Shown: positions 42,259 through 51,977, counted from the first letter of the stretch. The stretch is 64,000 bases of DNA from CAZQKW01 sp964594075 (GCA_964594075.1 CAZQKW010000005.1:54352-118351); one strand, 5' to 3'. Notes: generated by a model from the sequence alone, not told the origin. Numbers and translations: made by a program.

Positions 42259-43278
42259 TCAAACCCTCTTTAAATTGAAAACAGCGCGAATTTCTCCCAC
42301 CCGGTCTTTGCGATGATTTAAAATGAGCGGATGATGATATGATTCTAAAATTTGGCATTCTGCGGGGCTGAGTGCTTCAAGCTGGCATAACAGTTCTATA
42401 ATCACAGGTCCCAATGCCCGCATAGCGCCGTCCTCTATTTTGACCGCAATGCCCAGACCTTGCTCAAAAAGCGCCAGGGCATAGCCTCCTTCCGCTCCGG
42501 TTTTGGCCAGAATGCGGTTTCCGGTTGTCCGCATAATATCAGTGCATAACCGTTCATCTCCCGCTATCATTTCCGGATAAGAACAGACAGCACTCATCAA
42601 TTGAACGATGGCATGCTCCGTGATGGTTCGTTGAGCAGCATCCTGCCGCATAGGCACGGCAAGTCGCGCGTATGCTTCCGCAAGATTGCGCATAGGGACG
42701 TAAAAGACTGGGACGCCACAGCCATCTATTGCAGCATTAATACGTTCGGGCGGCAGCGAGGTCATTTCTGCAATACAGGAGAGGATGAGTTGCTGGACCG
42801 GGTGCTCAAGCGGCAAATAATTTTCCGTTGGCCATCCGTAATAGACACATAATGCTAGCATTGCCGCATGTTTTCCCGCACAATTGTTATGGACAGCCCC
42901 TGGCTTTAACCCCTTTTGCTGGAGCTCTCGGGCTGTTGCCCGGTGCGAAGGAGGATGAACCCCGCACAGGAGAGAAGCCTCGGAAAGCCCAATTTTTTGC
43001 AATATGCTGCGAACTGCGGCCACGTGAAAATCCTGTCCGCTGACCGATCCGCATAACAGAGCGAGTTCCCGATCGGTAAACTTAAATGCCGCCGCGGCAC
43101 CAGAGGTAATAACCGGGATAGCCTGCAACGGCTTTGCGCAGGAACGCATGCTCATTTCGGCATGTGGATTGCCAACTGAATAGACAATTTCCCGGGCGCT
43201 GTTGACCACCACAATGCTGCCGCGGTGGATGCTTTCTACCTTTGCGCCCCGCAGGACCTCAGCTAAAATTTCCGACAC
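42259..43278 (-). CDS. L-asparaginase II family protein (COG4448)
   Basis: The GTG at 43278, preceded by GGGAG, gives 339 residues (VSEILAEVLRGAKVESIHRGSIVVVN...), close to the usual length of this family. An in-frame extension to 43458 reads as a non-conserved, hydrophobic stretch. Family marks are RSCAKPLQAIPVI, LCGSVSGQDFHVAAV, GVHPPSHRATARELQ, HNNCAGKHAAMLAL and DGCGVPVFYVP. These proteins are annotated as thermolabile asparaginase relatives with a beta-lactamase-like Ser-Lys arrangement, but activity is rarely proven. It follows the lytic transglycosylase gene on the same strand. Confidence 0.85.
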   Translation of the reverse strand: MSEILAEVLRGAKVESIHRGSIVVVNSAREIVYSVGNPHAEMSMRSCAKPLQAIPVITSGAAAAFKFTDRELALLCGSVSGQDFHVAAVRSILQKIGLSEASLLCGVHPPSHRATARELQQKGLKPGAVHNNCAGKHAAMLALCVYYGWPTENYLPLEHPVQQLILSCIAEMTSLPPERINAAIDGCGVPVFYVPMRNLAEAYARLAVPMRQDAAQRTITEHAIVQLMSAVCSYPEMIAGDERLCTDIMRTTGNRILAKTGAEGGYALALFEQGLGIAVKIEDGAMRALGPVIIELLCQLEALSPAECQILESYHHPLILNHRKDRVGEIRAVFNLKRV

Positions 43279-43461
43279 CGCCGGTATCTCCCGGAATGAA
43301 TGGGATAAGAAATGACAGAATAATAACGGCTCATAGGTAGAGCAGGCATGATGCGCGAACAACCAGCAGCCAAGCCAGACAACAATTGACGGCCATGTGC
43401 TGGAGATTTTAAAGGCTTCTGCATTAAATATACCTAACGCAGATGAGAGGATAACCAACCA

Positions 43462-44037
43462 TCAACGAGCGCGTTGAAAATCCCTCAGGTACTGTAGCAC
43501 GCGTTCCACATACGTGCGGGTTTCTGCAAACGGTGGCACAGTATTATTATATTTTAATACCGCTTTTTCCCCCGCATTATAGGCAGCCAGTGTTAAATTC
43601 AAGTTGCCCTGAAACTGATCCATCAGCTTGCGTAAATAACGGATGCCGCCTTCGAGATTCTGAATAGGATGGTGAGGGTTTGTTACGGAAAAGTCGCGCG
43701 CTGTTTCTGGCATGAGCTGCATAAGGCCCCGTGCACCTTTTTTTGAAACCGCGTGCGGATCAAAATCGGATTCCGCTTTGATAATTGCTTTTACCAGAGA
43801 TTCATCCATATCATATTTTTTGCAAAGCACCGAAATAATAGGATCATATTTTGCCGGATCAATTTTTAATTTGCCTTTTTCCAAGATAATGCGGGTATAA
43901 TTTTGATGGGCGGGGGCATTGGTATAATGTATAACCCCCCGCTCATCAACAAATCGGTATATATCTGCGCGACAGAAAACCGGCATCCACCACAGAACTG
44001 CTGCCGCAATCCACATACATGTTTTGGAAAGGTTCAT
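43462..44037 (-). CDS. Secreted lytic transglycosylase (DUF4124 plus SLT domain)
   Basis: The 191-residue protein has a signal peptide (residues 1-24, ending FCRAD). A short DUF4124 region follows (IYRFVDERGVIHYTNAPAH). An SLT family 1 domain occupies about residues 68-185. The catalytic Glu is in IKAESDFDPHAVSKKGARGLMQLMPETA, and AAYNAGEKAVLKY is also conserved. It cleaves the MurNAc-GlcNAc bond of peptidoglycan in the periplasm, with 1,6-anhydro product. It lies 15 bases downstream of the inositol-phosphatase gene and is likely cotranscribed with it. Confidence 0.92.
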   Translation of the reverse strand: MNLSKTCMWIAAAVLWWMPVFCRADIYRFVDERGVIHYTNAPAHQNYTRIILEKGKLKIDPAKYDPIISVLCKKYDMDESLVKAIIKAESDFDPHAVSKKGARGLMQLMPETARDFSVTNPHHPIQNLEGGIRYLRKLMDQFQGNLNLTLAAYNAGEKAVLKYNNTVPPFAETRTYVERVLQYLRDFQRAR

Positions 44038-44052
44038 GGCTATCTTGATTGC

Positions 44053-44838
44053 CTATGCAGGGTGCCGGGACAGCACCCGCAACATCTCGTTATGAATAAA
44101 TCCATTGGTTGCAAGAATCTCCCCGGCAGCAATGGTATATGCATTGCCGTTGAAATCTGTGACTTTGCCGCCTGCTTCAGTAACAATCAGACTGCCCGCG
44201 GCAGTATCCCAAGGATTGAGCTTCATTTCCCAAAATCCATCAAAACGACCCATAGCAACATAGCACAAATCCAGCGCAGCCGACCCATCCCGCCGGATGG
44301 CCTGGGCACTTTTTGTAAACTGGTTAAAGTATAGCAAATTATCGTCAGAGCTTTCTCGGACATCATAGGGGAAACCGGTGCAGATAAGACTGTGATGAAG
44401 ATGGTTAGTCGCGGAAACGCTTATGCGCGCGCCGTTAATCGTTGCCCCTTTTTCAGCCTCTGCTTCAAAGAGTTCATCGCGAAGCGGGTCATATACTGCT
44501 CCCCAGATTATGCGCCCCTCCTTTTCTAAGGCCAGAGAGACGCAGAAAAAAGGATACCCGTGCGCATAATTGGTGGTGCCGTCAAGTGGGTCTAAAATCC
44601 ACCGATACTCACCCCTTCCGTTGCAACCGCCGCTTTCCTCTGTCAGAATACCATGGTCGGGAAATTTCTTCTTGAGAATTTCAATGACCGCTTCTTCTGC
44701 ACGATGGTCCATCTCGGTAACCAGGTTTATCGCACTTTTATAGCTAATGCGTTGTGTTTTGCCGTATCCATTCTTAAGAATACGGCCTGCGTGTTTCACC
44801 GCCATTAAACCGATTGCTCGAAAATTATTGCTGCCTAT
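44053..44838 (-). CDS. Inositol monophosphatase family protein, apparent AUA start
   Basis: The protein belongs to the Mg2+-dependent IMPase family, which hydrolyses inositol or other sugar phosphates. The metal-binding motifs are clear: NLVTEMDHRAEE, ILTEESGG, the WILDPLDGTTNYAHG signature, and the C-terminal WDTAAGSLIVTEAGGKV. The first ATG is at 44805, but family-like sequence continues upstream (NFRAIGLMAVKHAGRIL). Continuing in frame, the only position with a ribosome-binding site is an ATA at 44838, eight bases after a perfect AAGGAGGG (44854-44847) and directly after an in-frame TAG. That start gives 261 residues, the normal length. A sequencing error changing ATG to ATA is possible. 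Confidence 0.85.
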   Translation of the reverse strand: MGSNNFRAIGLMAVKHAGRILKNGYGKTQRISYKSAINLVTEMDHRAEEAVIEILKKKFPDHGILTEESGGCNGRGEYRWILDPLDGTTNYAHGYPFFCVSLALEKEGRIIWGAVYDPLRDELFEAEAEKGATINGARISVSATNHLHHSLICTGFPYDVRESSDDNLLYFNQFTKSAQAIRRDGSAALDLCYVAMGRFDGFWEMKLNPWDTAAGSLIVTEAGGKVTDFNGNAYTIAAGEILATNGFIHNEMLRVLSRHPA

Positions 44839-45226
44839 CTATTTAACCCTCCTTCACACCAAATTTTTTGTCTTTCATAGCATACAATTTTTTTGTTATA
44901 AAGCACTTTGTTGGGATAAAAAACTATGTATCAACGATAAAACAAGTCGCTATTTATTCGTTGTTTTAGCTTTTTTTTATTGAAAGTATCAAAATGTGTG
45001 CCTGTTGCAGGGAATTAAAAAAAATAAGGAATTTTGAACAGATGGGTAAAGAGAACCGTTCTGTTGTCTGAGTCCTGGACTATTTTTGTTCGAAATTGGA
45101 CAAAATAAAAAACTCGCACAGCGCGGGATGTTTCTCGCACCAGAACAACCCTTTTCCTTTTGCAACGCGCGATAAAATAAATTATACTGAAACAAATTAT
45201 TCACCGAAGTAAAAACATTACTCTAC
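44839..45226. other. Divergent A/T-rich intergenic region
   Basis: This 388-base spacer separates the IMPase (minus) and MgtC-like (plus) genes. It holds the AAGGAGGG site at 44847-44854 and the promoter at 45160. No gene or repeat copy was recognised. Confidence 0.4.
45160..45188 (+). promoter_or_regulatory. Promoter for the MgtC/DUF4010 gene
   Basis: TTGCAA (45160-45165) and TATACT (45183-45188) are separated by exactly 17 bases, about 40 bases upstream of the ATG. Confidence 0.6.
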
Positions 45227-46486
45227 ATGACACCAATTCCTGAACTTCCGGTTCTCTTTCATCGTTTCGCCATCGCACTGGCATTGGGTTTGTTTATCGG
45301 CGTAGAGCGCGAAATGGAAAAAGCTGGTAGCTTTGCGGGAATACGAACGTTTCCGCTTATCAGTTTGCTCGGCTGTCTTGCCGCGATGATGAACGAGATG
45401 TTTACTCCCTGGATTTTTATTGCCGCCTTTGTCGTTCTGTCCGGATTTATTATTTCTGCCGCCTTATTTATTGGGTCATCTGATTCACCGGGGATAACCA
45501 CAGAAATTTCTACTCTGCTTGCGTTTCTATTTGGCGCGCTTGTCTGGTGGCAGATGATGGGACTCGCATCTGCTCTTGCGGTTGTTACCGTGCTGTTGCT
45601 TGCGGCAAAAAGACCCCTTGAGGGGCTCGCTCACCGGATTGGGCAGCGAGACCTCAACGCAGCAGTGCAATTTGCGGTCATCACCCTTATTGTTTTGCCG
45701 GTATTGCCGGATAAAACATACGGCCCTTTGAATGTAATAAATTTTCGCGACATATGGCTTTTTGTCATTTTGATTGCCGGTTTAAATCTTATTGGATACG
45801 TGCTCATAAAAATTTTTGGCTCGCAACAGGGCATGGGACTTGCCGGACTGATTGGCGGCATCGGCTCAAGCACCGCCCTTGCGATTAGTTTTTCACGGCG
45901 CAGTCGAAGCGAGAATGGCATCGGGACTGAATGCGCCTTGGGCATCATACTGGCATCATCAATTATGTTTATGCGTGTTCTGGTTTTGACTTTTTCCATA
46001 AATCCCGCGCTGGGCAGACTGCTTCTTCCGCCCATTGTCAGCGCTTGCATTGCTGGCGTGCTGGGTGCCGCCTATGTGTGGTTTTTTAAAATAAAGCCAA
46101 CCGTTTCTGAAGCGGGGACTGCAACCGTGGAAATATCTAATCCCTTAGAATTAGGGCAGGCAATTCAGTTTGGCGTGTTGTTCGGCGTCATTATTTTTAT
46201 AGCAAAGGGAGCACAAGTTTTTTTTGGAACGACCGGAGTATATGTCTCAAGCTTCCTTACCGGACTTACTGATGTTGATGCCATAACCCTCTCGCTGGCC
46301 AGACTTGAAGGAAGCGCGATCGTTCTGACCGTCGCAGCACACGGCATTATTATCGCAGCGCTCACCAATACTGCTCTCAAAGCGCTGATCACCGCTACGG
46401 GGTCCCCACAGCTTCGCCGTTCTGCGCTGCCGGTTTTTGCAGCCATGCTGACAGCCGGTGCAGCAGTTTCGCTGATCCGTATCTGA
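45227..46486 (+). CDS. MgtC/SapB and DUF4010 multi-pass membrane protein
   Basis: This 419-residue inner-membrane protein has about 11-12 hydrophobic helices. The N-terminal 140 residues are MgtC-like (ALGLFIGVEREMEKAGSFAGIRTFPLISLLGCLAA). The remaining part is DUF4010 (GLAGLIGGIGSSTALAISFSRRS, SSIMFMRVL, and the C-terminal SFLTGLTDVDAITLSLA). MgtC-type proteins relate to Mg2+ homeostasis and membrane potential in other bacteria; the role of this two-domain form is unknown. It is transcribed alone from its own promoter. Confidence 0.9.
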   Translation: MTPIPELPVLFHRFAIALALGLFIGVEREMEKAGSFAGIRTFPLISLLGCLAAMMNEMFTPWIFIAAFVVLSGFIISAALFIGSSDSPGITTEISTLLAFLFGALVWWQMMGLASALAVVTVLLLAAKRPLEGLAHRIGQRDLNAAVQFAVITLIVLPVLPDKTYGPLNVINFRDIWLFVILIAGLNLIGYVLIKIFGSQQGMGLAGLIGGIGSSTALAISFSRRSRSENGIGTECALGIILASSIMFMRVLVLTFSINPALGRLLLPPIVSACIAGVLGAAYVWFFKIKPTVSEAGTATVEISNPLELGQAIQFGVLFGVIIFIAKGAQVFFGTTGVYVSSFLTGLTDVDAITLSLARLEGSAIVLTVAAHGIIIAALTNTALKALITATGSPQLRRSALPVFAAMLTAGAAVSLIRI

Positions 46487-46497
46487 TGTTTTTGCTC

Positions 46498-47232
46498 TTA
46501 ATTGGCGAGCACTTCGTGAATTATTTCCGAAAGGTCAAGGGAAAGATGATATTTATGAACGACGGCAAGCAGAATCAACAATGCTGATCCTGCCACGCCA
46601 AAGACGTCGGTATTAATTTCAAGGTCAAACGGCAGGTGGTTTTTGGACTCGCTGTATGGTTTTCGCAGCCTGCGGCATACCTCTTTTAAAAATGCTTCCC
46701 GCTCTGCTTCTCGTGCTTTTATTTTCTCCTGCGCCTCTTGTTGGTTTAATCCTTCCTGATTCATGAGATTTTCAACCCGAGTTAAAAATGACGCCTTTAA
46801 CCTTATTTTTAGCGACTGGGGAAGAAACAAATGAGCGCCGCGGCCGACAATTATCGCATTATTTTGTGCAATGAGGAAAATAGATTTAGGAAGCAAATAC
46901 AAATATGCATTTTTATCTTTGCGGCCAAATATAAAGGCCACCATTGATTCAATTTGATCCTGCGCCTTTTCATCAATGCTTTCAAACATTTTCTTCTGGT
47001 AACCGAGATGGGATTGGTGTGCGAGAACATCGAGTATCTCTTTGTCCCAGACCGGCCATCCTAACCATTTGTTCATCATGGCAGCTATTTGTTTATCATT
47101 GCAGCCTTCTTGCCGGGAAATGGTGATAATTTTGCTCGGCGATTGAGGCATTTCATCTTTTTTCTTGCGAACTTCAAGCTGAAAGTTTTTTACTGCTTTT
47201 TCAACCAACTCTACAGGCACCGAAATGTGCAT
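46498..47232 (-). CDS. Cytidylate kinase-like family protein
   Basis: The 244-residue protein matches the cytidylate-kinase-like family (PF13189): ITISRQEGCNDKQIAAMMNKWLGWPVWDKEILDVLA near residue 36 replaces a typical P-loop region, with IIVGRGAHLFLP near residue 126 and DLEINTDVFG near the end. The true substrate of the family is unproven. Residues 90-115 are basic (FGRKDKNAYLYLLPKS). It is monocistronic here, divergent from mutS2, and converges with the MgtC-like gene with an 11-base gap. Confidence 0.8.
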   Translation of the reverse strand: MHISVPVELVEKAVKNFQLEVRKKKDEMPQSPSKIITISRQEGCNDKQIAAMMNKWLGWPVWDKEILDVLAHQSHLGYQKKMFESIDEKAQDQIESMVAFIFGRKDKNAYLYLLPKSIFLIAQNNAIIVGRGAHLFLPQSLKIRLKASFLTRVENLMNQEGLNQQEAQEKIKAREAEREAFLKEVCRRLRKPYSESKNHLPFDLEINTDVFGVAGSALLILLAVVHKYHLSLDLSEIIHEVLAN

Positions 47233-47403
47233 AGATTGCCCCCTTTCCTCATACTTTTCCTTTGACCGTTGCAGGACGATTCAGATCGGCGTACAGCGCC
47301 GGGAGCGGTGCTTGACACGGTCTTCTGCACGTGCTACATGGTAACATATTTTTATTTTTTAAGATACACCGCAGAATTTCTATTGTAAATAATAAAATTT
47401 TTT

Positions 47404-49845
47404 ATGGATGAACATACTCTACGCGTCCTTGAATTCGATAAAATCCTGACCTTCCTGCAGTCCTACGCCACGTCACCCGGCGGGAAAAAGAGATGCGCAA
47501 CCCTCGCCCCCCTTAGCGACCCTTGTCTCATTGCCGACCAGCTTGAGGATGTTACGGAAATGAAACAGGTTGTTGAGCTCTATGGGTATATCCCCATTCG
47601 CGGGGTGCATGATATTGCCAGCGCTGTTGAACGGGCACGAATTCACAACATGTGTCTGGAGGTACAGGAACTGCAGCATATACAGGAAACCCTGAAAGTC
47701 GCCCGCGCCGTTAAGTCATTTTTTGCTGAACTTTTCCAAACCTGTCCGCGTCTGCACACAATTACTAAACCCCTTATGCTCCTGCCGGAATTGGAAAACC
47801 GCATGCAACAGAGCTTTTCCGCAGAGGGCGAAATACTTGACACCGCAAGCCACGAACTGGCGCGCATTAGAATGCGCATTAAAAGTATCAGAAGCCGTAT
47901 TCTTCATATCCTTGAACGCATGGTTGCCGATGAGATGCTTAAGCATGTATTTCAGGAAGATCTTATAACCATCAGAAATAACCGATATGTGGTGCTGGTT
48001 CGCACCGATAGCCAAAGCGCTGTCCCCGGCGTGGTGCATGATCAATCCCAGAGTAAAGCGACATTTTTTATAGAGCCGTTCTCAGTGGTAAATTTAAACA
48101 ATGAGCTGCAGATATCCCGGCAGGAGGAATCATTTGAAATTATTAACATTTTAACCCAACTGACACAGCTTGTGAATGCTCATCGCAGAGAAATCTTATT
48201 TGATCTTGACATTCTGGAGCGGCTGGATGTGATTTATGCCAAAGCTCTTTTTAGTAAAGCGCTCAAGGCCTGTGCGCCGGTTTTAGATGTAAATGGCGTG
48301 GTTAACCTCAGGCAGTGCCGGCACCCGATGTTGCTGGCACAATTTGTTTCAGTAAAAACACCTGCAGGCACCCCATCATCCCATGAAACATCCCCTGATG
48401 AAACTCCCTGTGGACGCTGGGAATTTAATCGTCCTGGGGTTGTGCCTATTGATTTGCTAAAAGATGCTGAAACGTCAACCCTGGTCATTACCGGAGCAAA
48501 CGCCGGGGGGAAAACAGTAGCCCTAAAAACCCTCGGGCTTCTGACGTTGATGGCGCAAGCCGGCATGCATATACCGGTCAGTGAAGGAAGCACGCTGTGC
48601 GTGTATAAATCAATATATGCCGATATCGGCGATGAGCAAAACATAGAAACCAATCTGAGCACCTTTTCGGCCCATATAATACGTATTGATCACATTGTTC
48701 GGCAAGTCAGCGGACCAGCACTGGTGTTGTTAGACGAAATCGGCTCGGGCACCGATCCTGCGGAAGGAGCGGCGCTGGCACTGGGCATTCTTGACTTCCT
48801 CCGTGAACACGGGTGCTTTACGGTGATCACCACCCATCTCGCCCTGCTAAAAACCTATGCCTACCGCCACGGCGACGTGCAAAATGTTTCGGTTGAATTT
48901 GATCCTCAGACTTTAAAGCCCTGTTACCGGCTCATTTATGGTCTGCCTGGTTTGAGCAATGCATTTGCCATGGCACAACAACTTGGTTTGTCAAAAAAAA
49001 TTTTAGAGCGAGCCCGGAACTATCGGGATTCTTCAAACGGCGAGATTATCAAACTGATGAAGGGACTGGAACAAGCGCGTCAGGAATTGTATGCGCAGCA
49101 ACAGGAGTTCAAAGAAATTAAGAGTCGGATGACAGAATACGAAAAAAAGGCTCTCATTTTTCTGGATAAAATCAAAACCAGTAAGGATCGCATTTTGAGG
49201 GAATTTGAGCGGGAAGCGCGGCAATTAATTAAAGATAGTGAACAGGAGCTTTTGAAGATTATTGCTGCAGGCAAAAGAAAAACACCAAGTTGCACAGGCC
49301 AGGAGAAAGAAAATTTTCAGAAGGTCAAGAAAAAATTGTATGAACATATGCCCAAAAGGGTCTCCTCTATAGAAACCATTAACCACCTTTCCGTGGGAGA
49401 GACGGTAAGCGTTTTATCGCTGCAAAAAACCGGCATAGTTTCATCAGTCCAGGAGGAAGAACAGCGCGCTGAAATAATAATTGGCACGATGAAGGTGCGC
49501 GCTGCGTTCAGCGACCTCAAACAGTTTAAAAGTGGCCTACCCCGGCAATCAACCCCTGCGGGAGATACACGAGTCCATGTGCAACAACATTCAAGCGCGG
49601 CGGTAGGCAAAGTGACCGTTGTTGGTCTCCGCGTTGATGAAGCGCTGCCGATAGTGGATAAAGCCCTTGACCAGGCATTGGTAAAAGGAGCTGATAGGCT
49701 TGAAATTGTCCACGGTGTTGGCACCGGCCGTCTTAAGAAGGCTATCCAGGATTATTTGAAAAACCATCGCTGCGTTTCCTCTTTTTTTTCAGGGGATGTG
49801 AGCGCGGGAGGCGCCGGAATCACTATTGTTGAAATCAAGGGATAA
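47404..49845 (+). CDS. mutS2: Endonuclease MutS2
   Basis: MutS2 is a MutS-like ATPase lacking the mismatch-recognition domain; in different bacteria it limits recombination or rescues collided ribosomes. The 813-residue protein has the helical clamp (RNNRYVVLVRTDSQSAVPGVVHDQS near residue 197), the Walker A TGANAGGKTVALKTLG at about residue 360, Walker B LVLLDEIGSGTDPAEG near residue 441, TTHLALLKT after it, a coiled-coil, and a C-terminal Smr nuclease domain with LRVDEALPIVDKALDQAL and IVHGVGTGRLKKAIQDYL. A proline/serine-rich insertion of about 30 residues lies ahead of the ATPase. No Shine-Dalgarno sequence is seen before the ATG. Confidence 0.95.
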   Translation: MDEHTLRVLEFDKILTFLQSYATSPGGKKRCATLAPLSDPCLIADQLEDVTEMKQVVELYGYIPIRGVHDIASAVERARIHNMCLEVQELQHIQETLKVARAVKSFFAELFQTCPRLHTITKPLMLLPELENRMQQSFSAEGEILDTASHELARIRMRIKSIRSRILHILERMVADEMLKHVFQEDLITIRNNRYVVLVRTDSQSAVPGVVHDQSQSKATFFIEPFSVVNLNNELQISRQEESFEIINILTQLTQLVNAHRREILFDLDILERLDVIYAKALFSKALKACAPVLDVNGVVNLRQCRHPMLLAQFVSVKTPAGTPSSHETSPDETPCGRWEFNRPGVVPIDLLKDAETSTLVITGANAGGKTVALKTLGLLTLMAQAGMHIPVSEGSTLCVYKSIYADIGDEQNIETNLSTFSAHIIRIDHIVRQVSGPALVLLDEIGSGTDPAEGAALALGILDFLREHGCFTVITTHLALLKTYAYRHGDVQNVSVEFDPQTLKPCYRLIYGLPGLSNAFAMAQQLGLSKKILERARNYRDSSNGEIIKLMKGLEQARQELYAQQQEFKEIKSRMTEYEKKALIFLDKIKTSKDRILREFEREARQLIKDSEQELLKIIAAGKRKTPSCTGQEKENFQKVKKKLYEHMPKRVSSIETINHLSVGETVSVLSLQKTGIVSSVQEEEQRAEIIIGTMKVRAAFSDLKQFKSGLPRQSTPAGDTRVHVQQHSSAAVGKVTVVGLRVDEALPIVDKALDQALVKGADRLEIVHGVGTGRLKKAIQDYLKNHRCVSSFFSGDVSAGGAGITIVEIKG

Positions 49846-49931
49846 CCGGGTTCTTTCCCTGCTGGAGGATCTTTTCAACAAGCACTTTTTTAACCCATGT
49901 TCGAAAGGCTGACGGGATAGGTAATTTTACT

Positions 49932-50348
49932 GTGAAGCGTTATGAATTTTTTAATCATACTGCAGATATTGGCATACGAGTTTTTGGCAGCAGCCTGGCA
50001 GCACTCTTCGAAAATGCCGGATTAGCATTGTTTGATATTATCACTGACATCTCAAAAGTCCGCGATTGTGAGATTCGGCAAATTCATGTCAGCAGGGAAA
50101 GCGTTGATGAACTGCTTGTGGAATGGTTGAGCAGGCTTCTGTATCTTCATGCCACTGAACTACTGCTCGGCAATTCATTTCAGATACAAACAATTACAGA
50201 ACAACACCTGCAGGGTGAGGTGCGGGGAGAGATTTTTCAGGAAAACCGGCACGTTATAAAAACCGAAGTCAAAGCTATCACCTATCATAGCCTGGCGGTT
50301 TATTATGAACACGGCCTCTGGAAAGCAACCATAGTAATAGATGTTTAA
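49932..50348 (+). CDS. Archease, RtcB cofactor
   Basis: Archease helps RtcB ligase turn over by promoting its guanylylation. The 138-residue protein shows the archease pattern: YEFFNHTADIGIRVFG at the N-terminus, ALFENAGLALFDIITD, ELLVEWLSRLLYLH, and VKAITYHSLAVYYEHGLWKATIVIDV at the end, with the metal-binding Asp residues in HTADIG and the C-terminal IDV. It starts with GTG at 49932. It lies between mutS2 and rtcB on the same strand, 88 bases before rtcB, so the pair is a functional unit. Confidence 0.93.
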   Translation: MKRYEFFNHTADIGIRVFGSSLAALFENAGLALFDIITDISKVRDCEIRQIHVSRESVDELLVEWLSRLLYLHATELLLGNSFQIQTITEQHLQGEVRGEIFQENRHVIKTEVKAITYHSLAVYYEHGLWKATIVIDV

Positions 50349-50436
50349 AAATTTCACAAAACTTATTGGCCTAAAACATGAATTTTTTCCGAGTTGATAA
50401 ACTCAGTGTCATGTTCATTGTGCCCCGGAGCATCGT

Positions 50437-51891
50437 ATGAATGAGAAAGGTGTATTATCATTGGAACGAATTGATGCATACCGTTTGCGTATACCCAAAC
50501 AGGGTGATATGGAAACCGATGGCATCGTCTATGCTGATGCTGCGATGGTTCCCCATCTGGAACAAGACCAGAGTTTGCAGCAAGTGGCAAATGTGGCCTG
50601 TCTGCCGGGCATTGTCGGTAATTCTCTTGCAATGCCGGACATCCATTGGGGTTACGGGTTTCCCATAGGTGGCGTAGCGGCCTTTGATATGGACAACGGG
50701 GTAGTTTCGCCGGGCGGTGTCGGCTATGATATCAACTGTGGCGTGCGATTGATGAAGACCGCGCTCACCAGAACGGAGATTACAGGAAAACTAAAAGATC
50801 TTGTAGATGCACTGTTTATGAACATACCCTCAGGAGTTGGATCCAAGCGCAAGGACCTGAAGCTGAGCACCGACGATGAAAAAAACATTTTTAGGAAGGG
50901 AGCGCGCTGGGCAGTCGAGAAGGGATTTGGATATCCCGAGGACTTATTACATATAGAAGAAGGGGGTCTTATCCCAGACGCTGATCCGGACATAATTTCA
51001 GGTCATGCTCTGGAACGTGGCCGACCCCAGCTTGGAACACTTGGTTCGGGCAACCATTTTGTAGAAATTGATTATGTCGAAGAGGTTTATGACGCTGTTA
51101 TTGCAGACGCTCTGGGGCTTGGCAAGGATACCATTACGATTACCATCCATTCGGGTTCGCGCGGTCTGGGCTACCAGATTTGTGACGATTTTATTAAAAT
51201 TATGCTTAAAGCCTCGCAGAAATACGGCATAACGCTCCCGGATAAACAGCTCTGCTGCGCGCCGATCCGCTCTCCTGAAGGCAGCAATTACCTTTCAGCT
51301 ATGGCCTGCGCCGCCAATTATGCATTTGCTAACCGGCAAATGATGAGCCACTGGGTGCGCGAAAGCTTTGAAACGGTGCTGCGTGCAAGCCCCAAGTCCT
51401 TGCAAATAAAACTGGTATATGATGTCTGCCACAACATCGCAAAAATTGAAACGCATCTGATAGGTGGAAAACAGCAGCAGGTGTGTATCCATCGCAAAGG
51501 CGCTACACGAGCTTTTCCCGCACATCATCCGCAAGTGCCGGCTGACTATACGGAAACCGGACAGCCAGTTTTAATACCGGGCGACATGGGGCGTTACTCC
51601 TATGTGCTGGTCGGCACTGAAAAAGCCATGGAAGAGACCTTTGGAAGTTCTTGTCATGGTGCGGGAAGGCTTATGAGCAGACATCAGGCAATAAAAGCTG
51701 CCAAGGGACGTTCTATTACCCGGGAAATGGAAAACCAGGGAATTTATGTGCGCGCCTCTGGCAAAGAAACACTTGTTGAAGAAATTCCGGATGCCTATAA
51801 GGATGTCAGCCAGGTGGTTGAAATAGTTCATAATGCGGGCATTGGAAAAAAGGTGGTAAAACTGCGGCCTTTGGGGGTGATGAAAGGTTAA
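50437..51891 (+). CDS. rtcB: tRNA/RNA-splicing ligase RtcB
   Basis: RtcB joins 2',3'-cyclic phosphate (or 3'-phosphate) and 5'-OH RNA ends using GTP and Mn2+. The 484-residue enzyme shows MPDIHWGYGFPIGGVAAFD, the metal-binding Cys in GGVGYDINCGVRL near residue 97, LGSGNHFVEID, IHSGSRGLGYQI, the guanylylated histidine in SSCHGAGRLMSR and the C-terminal HNAGIGKKVVKLRPLGVMKG. GGAG lies seven bases before the ATG at 50437. Together with archease it indicates an RNA repair or splicing ligation module. Confidence 0.96.
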   Translation: MNEKGVLSLERIDAYRLRIPKQGDMETDGIVYADAAMVPHLEQDQSLQQVANVACLPGIVGNSLAMPDIHWGYGFPIGGVAAFDMDNGVVSPGGVGYDINCGVRLMKTALTRTEITGKLKDLVDALFMNIPSGVGSKRKDLKLSTDDEKNIFRKGARWAVEKGFGYPEDLLHIEEGGLIPDADPDIISGHALERGRPQLGTLGSGNHFVEIDYVEEVYDAVIADALGLGKDTITITIHSGSRGLGYQICDDFIKIMLKASQKYGITLPDKQLCCAPIRSPEGSNYLSAMACAANYAFANRQMMSHWVRESFETVLRASPKSLQIKLVYDVCHNIAKIETHLIGGKQQQVCIHRKGATRAFPAHHPQVPADYTETGQPVLIPGDMGRYSYVLVGTEKAMEETFGSSCHGAGRLMSRHQAIKAAKGRSITREMENQGIYVRASGKETLVEEIPDAYKDVSQVVEIVHNAGIGKKVVKLRPLGVMKG

Positions 51892-51977
51892 CGTATTACG
51901 GTATGTCCCGCACCCTATTTTTTGTTTTTTTATTACAATATAATTAATATAATAAATAATTATGCTTTTTAAGCATA

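Noticed and set aside
43279..43458. 60-residue extension of the asparaginase II protein
   Set aside because: It is hydrophobic and unlike the family, and a GTG with GGGAG upstream at 43278 gives the normal length.
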